Below are positions 6,592 to 7,429 of a DNA stretch of 7,429 bases, one piece after another. The stretch covers positions 1-7,429 of the forward strand of contig DMTS01000013.1 in assembly GCA_003477045.1 (NCBI GenBank). Direction: 5' to 3'. The DNA is from Candidatus Delongbacteria bacterium. Its GTDB lineage: Bacteria > UBA4055. Made by a program: the position numbers and the translations under genes. The notes below the pieces were generated by a model that worked only from the letters and a program-made list of their open reading frames with translations, had not been told where the DNA came from and did not search any database. How positions within the stretch are numbered: the stretch's first letter is position 1; the number at the start of each line of letters is the position of its first letter.

Positions 6592-7429
6592 AATTATTTA
6601 ATAAATTATTATAGTTCACTTTAGCCTGAACGAGCATGATCTCGTGCGACTTTAGAGCCTGCCTCGACAGATTCAGCGCGGAAGAATATCCGATATAATC
6701 GTTCACAGTGATCGTACCGTGCGCAAGCTGTTTATCGGCAGTCTCAAGAATGCTTTCCCTTATAGCGATCAGTTCTTTATCCTTCTCAAGAAGGCTATTG
6801 TAATTTTCAATGTCGGCAAGCGTTCTGCTCAGCTGAATATCAAGCGTTTTATCGAACGCCTCCATCTGATTCTGAACGATGTTCTTTGTATTTACAAGAA
6901 TGTCTTTTTCGCGCGAATTCGTATAGAAGTTCGTAAGGTCAAGTTCAGCCCTGACTCCGACGATCCCGAACAGATTGAAATCGTTACTGAAAGCATTCAA
7001 ACCCGGTTTTGAATAGCCTGTCTGCGCAAATCCGTAGAACTTAGGAAGCCTTTTAGACTCAACCGTAGAAATAGTATTATCCAGCTTCAGTTTCTCGTTC
7101 TCGAATGATTCGATCTCGAACCGTTTTGAAATTTTGGATACTTCCTTGATCTCCGGAATTATGAATTCAATTTCGGGGCTTATACTCTTATTCATAAGCC
7201 CGGCAAGCATATCAACATTCGCCTTTTTGAGCACTGAAGTTTCAGAGATCTGCTGCTCAAGGTTCAGTATCTCGGCTTTCAGGATCAGCGAGCTTGTCTG
7301 AAGCATCACGCCGTTCTTCACTCCCGATTCAACGGTCTTCATCTTTGAACTCAGATCATTAAGGCTGATCTCAAGTGTCGCTTTCTTTTCCTGAAGCAGA
7401 AGCACCGCGAAGTAGAGATTATTCACGGT
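6590..7429 (-). CDS. TolC-family outer-membrane efflux protein, 5'-truncated
   Basis: The C-terminal 279 residues of a TolC/OEP-type outer-membrane channel protein are visible; a full protein is usually a little over 400 residues, so the signal peptide and first repeat lie outside the window. The frame is open to base 7429, and the GTG at 7426 is an internal valine (VNNLYFAVLLLQE matches the middle of family members). The long helices are clear: LEISLNDLSSKMKTVESGVK and the following SLILKAEILNLEQQISE, then ESKRLPKFYGFAQTGYSKPG and ELDLTNFY, matching the second beta-strand and helix repeat, and a final helix ending in VQAKVNYNNLL. It should form the trimeric exit duct for the exporter encoded downstream. 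The stop lies 9 nt before the adaptor start. A promoter and regulator, if present, would be upstream of this gene and outside the window. Confidence 0.92.
   Translation of the reverse strand, partial: TVNNLYFAVLLLQEKKATLEISLNDLSSKMKTVESGVKNGVMLQTSSLILKAEILNLEQQISETSVLKKANVDMLAGLMNKSISPEIEFIIPEIKEVSKISKRFEIESFENEKLKLDNTISTVESKRLPKFYGFAQTGYSKPGLNAFSNDFNLFGIVGVRAELDLTNFYTNSREKDILVNTKNIVQNQMEAFDKTLDIQLSRTLADIENYNSLLEKDKELIAIRESILETADKQLAHGTITVNDYIGYSSALNLSRQALKSHEIMLVQAKVNYNNLLNN

Larger units (their letters stand above)
897..7429 (-). other. Operon for a tripartite ABC-2 exporter with embedded radical SAM gene
   Basis: Six complete genes and one partial gene run in one direction with gaps or overlaps of 9, -11, 4, -4, -4 and 5 nt. 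The order is channel, adaptor, radical SAM, ATPase 1, ATPase 2, permease, permease. This spacing leaves no room for internal promoters between genes and implies a single transcript that starts beyond base 7429. The component set matches YbhGFSR/YhiI-RbbA-YhhJ exporters, some of which are linked to drug or cation efflux; the substrate here is not evident. Confidence 0.85.

Noticed and set aside
7424..7426. GTG at 7426 as start of the TolC protein.
   Set aside because: It lies in the middle of the family and would lack the signal peptide and the first repeat; the frame stays open to the window edge.
4771..7429. A peptide-maturation (RiPP) cluster made of radical SAM enzyme plus exporter.
   Set aside because: There is no SPASM or RRE domain, no precursor peptide frame and no peptidase domain on the ATPases; the enzyme matches the PflX group instead.

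Overview
The window is almost entirely coding and has two blocks facing each other. Positions 1-865 on the plus strand hold a two-gene toxin-antitoxin operon: a Panacea (DUF4065/SocA-like) antitoxin whose 5' end lies outside the window, followed by a MazF/PemK-type endoribonuclease that overlaps it by 14 nt. Positions 897-7429 on the minus strand hold one tightly packed operon, read from high to low coordinates. Its genes are a TolC-type outer-membrane efflux protein (5' end outside the window), an HlyD/YbhG-like lipoprotein adaptor, a PflX-like (COG1313) radical SAM protein, two separate ABC ATPases, and two ABC-2 type permeases. No gap between genes exceeds 31 nt. I see no RNA genes, mobile elements, CRISPR array or large repeats.

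The exporter matches the layout of the enterobacterial YbhG-YbhF-YbhS-YbhR and YhiI-RbbA-YhhJ systems. One difference is that the tandem ATPase of YbhF/RbbA is split here into two proteins; the other is that a TolC gene is carried in the same operon. The expected machine is an inner-membrane heterodimer of two permeases driven by a heterodimer of two ATPases. A periplasmic adaptor would couple it to an outer-membrane channel. The ATPases are asymmetric in a complementary way: the first lacks the Q-loop glutamine and switch histidine but has a perfect LSGG signature, while the second has both of those residues but a degenerate PLGW signature. All three defects fall in the same composite nucleotide site, so one canonical and one degenerate site are predicted.

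The most unexpected gene is the radical SAM protein between adaptor and ATPase. Its start overlaps the adaptor's end by 11 nt and its stop lies 4 nt from the ATPase start, so it is translationally embedded. Its substrate, and any link to the exporter's cargo, cannot be read from sequence.

The TolC protein and lipoprotein adaptor indicate a Gram-negative cell with an outer membrane. The adaptor and TolC resemble those of Bacteroidota and the wider FCB group. However, clear Shine-Dalgarno motifs precede several genes, which is not typical of core Bacteroidota. An FCB-related lineage, a spirochaete or another anaerobic Gram-negative is plausible, and I cannot assign a genus.
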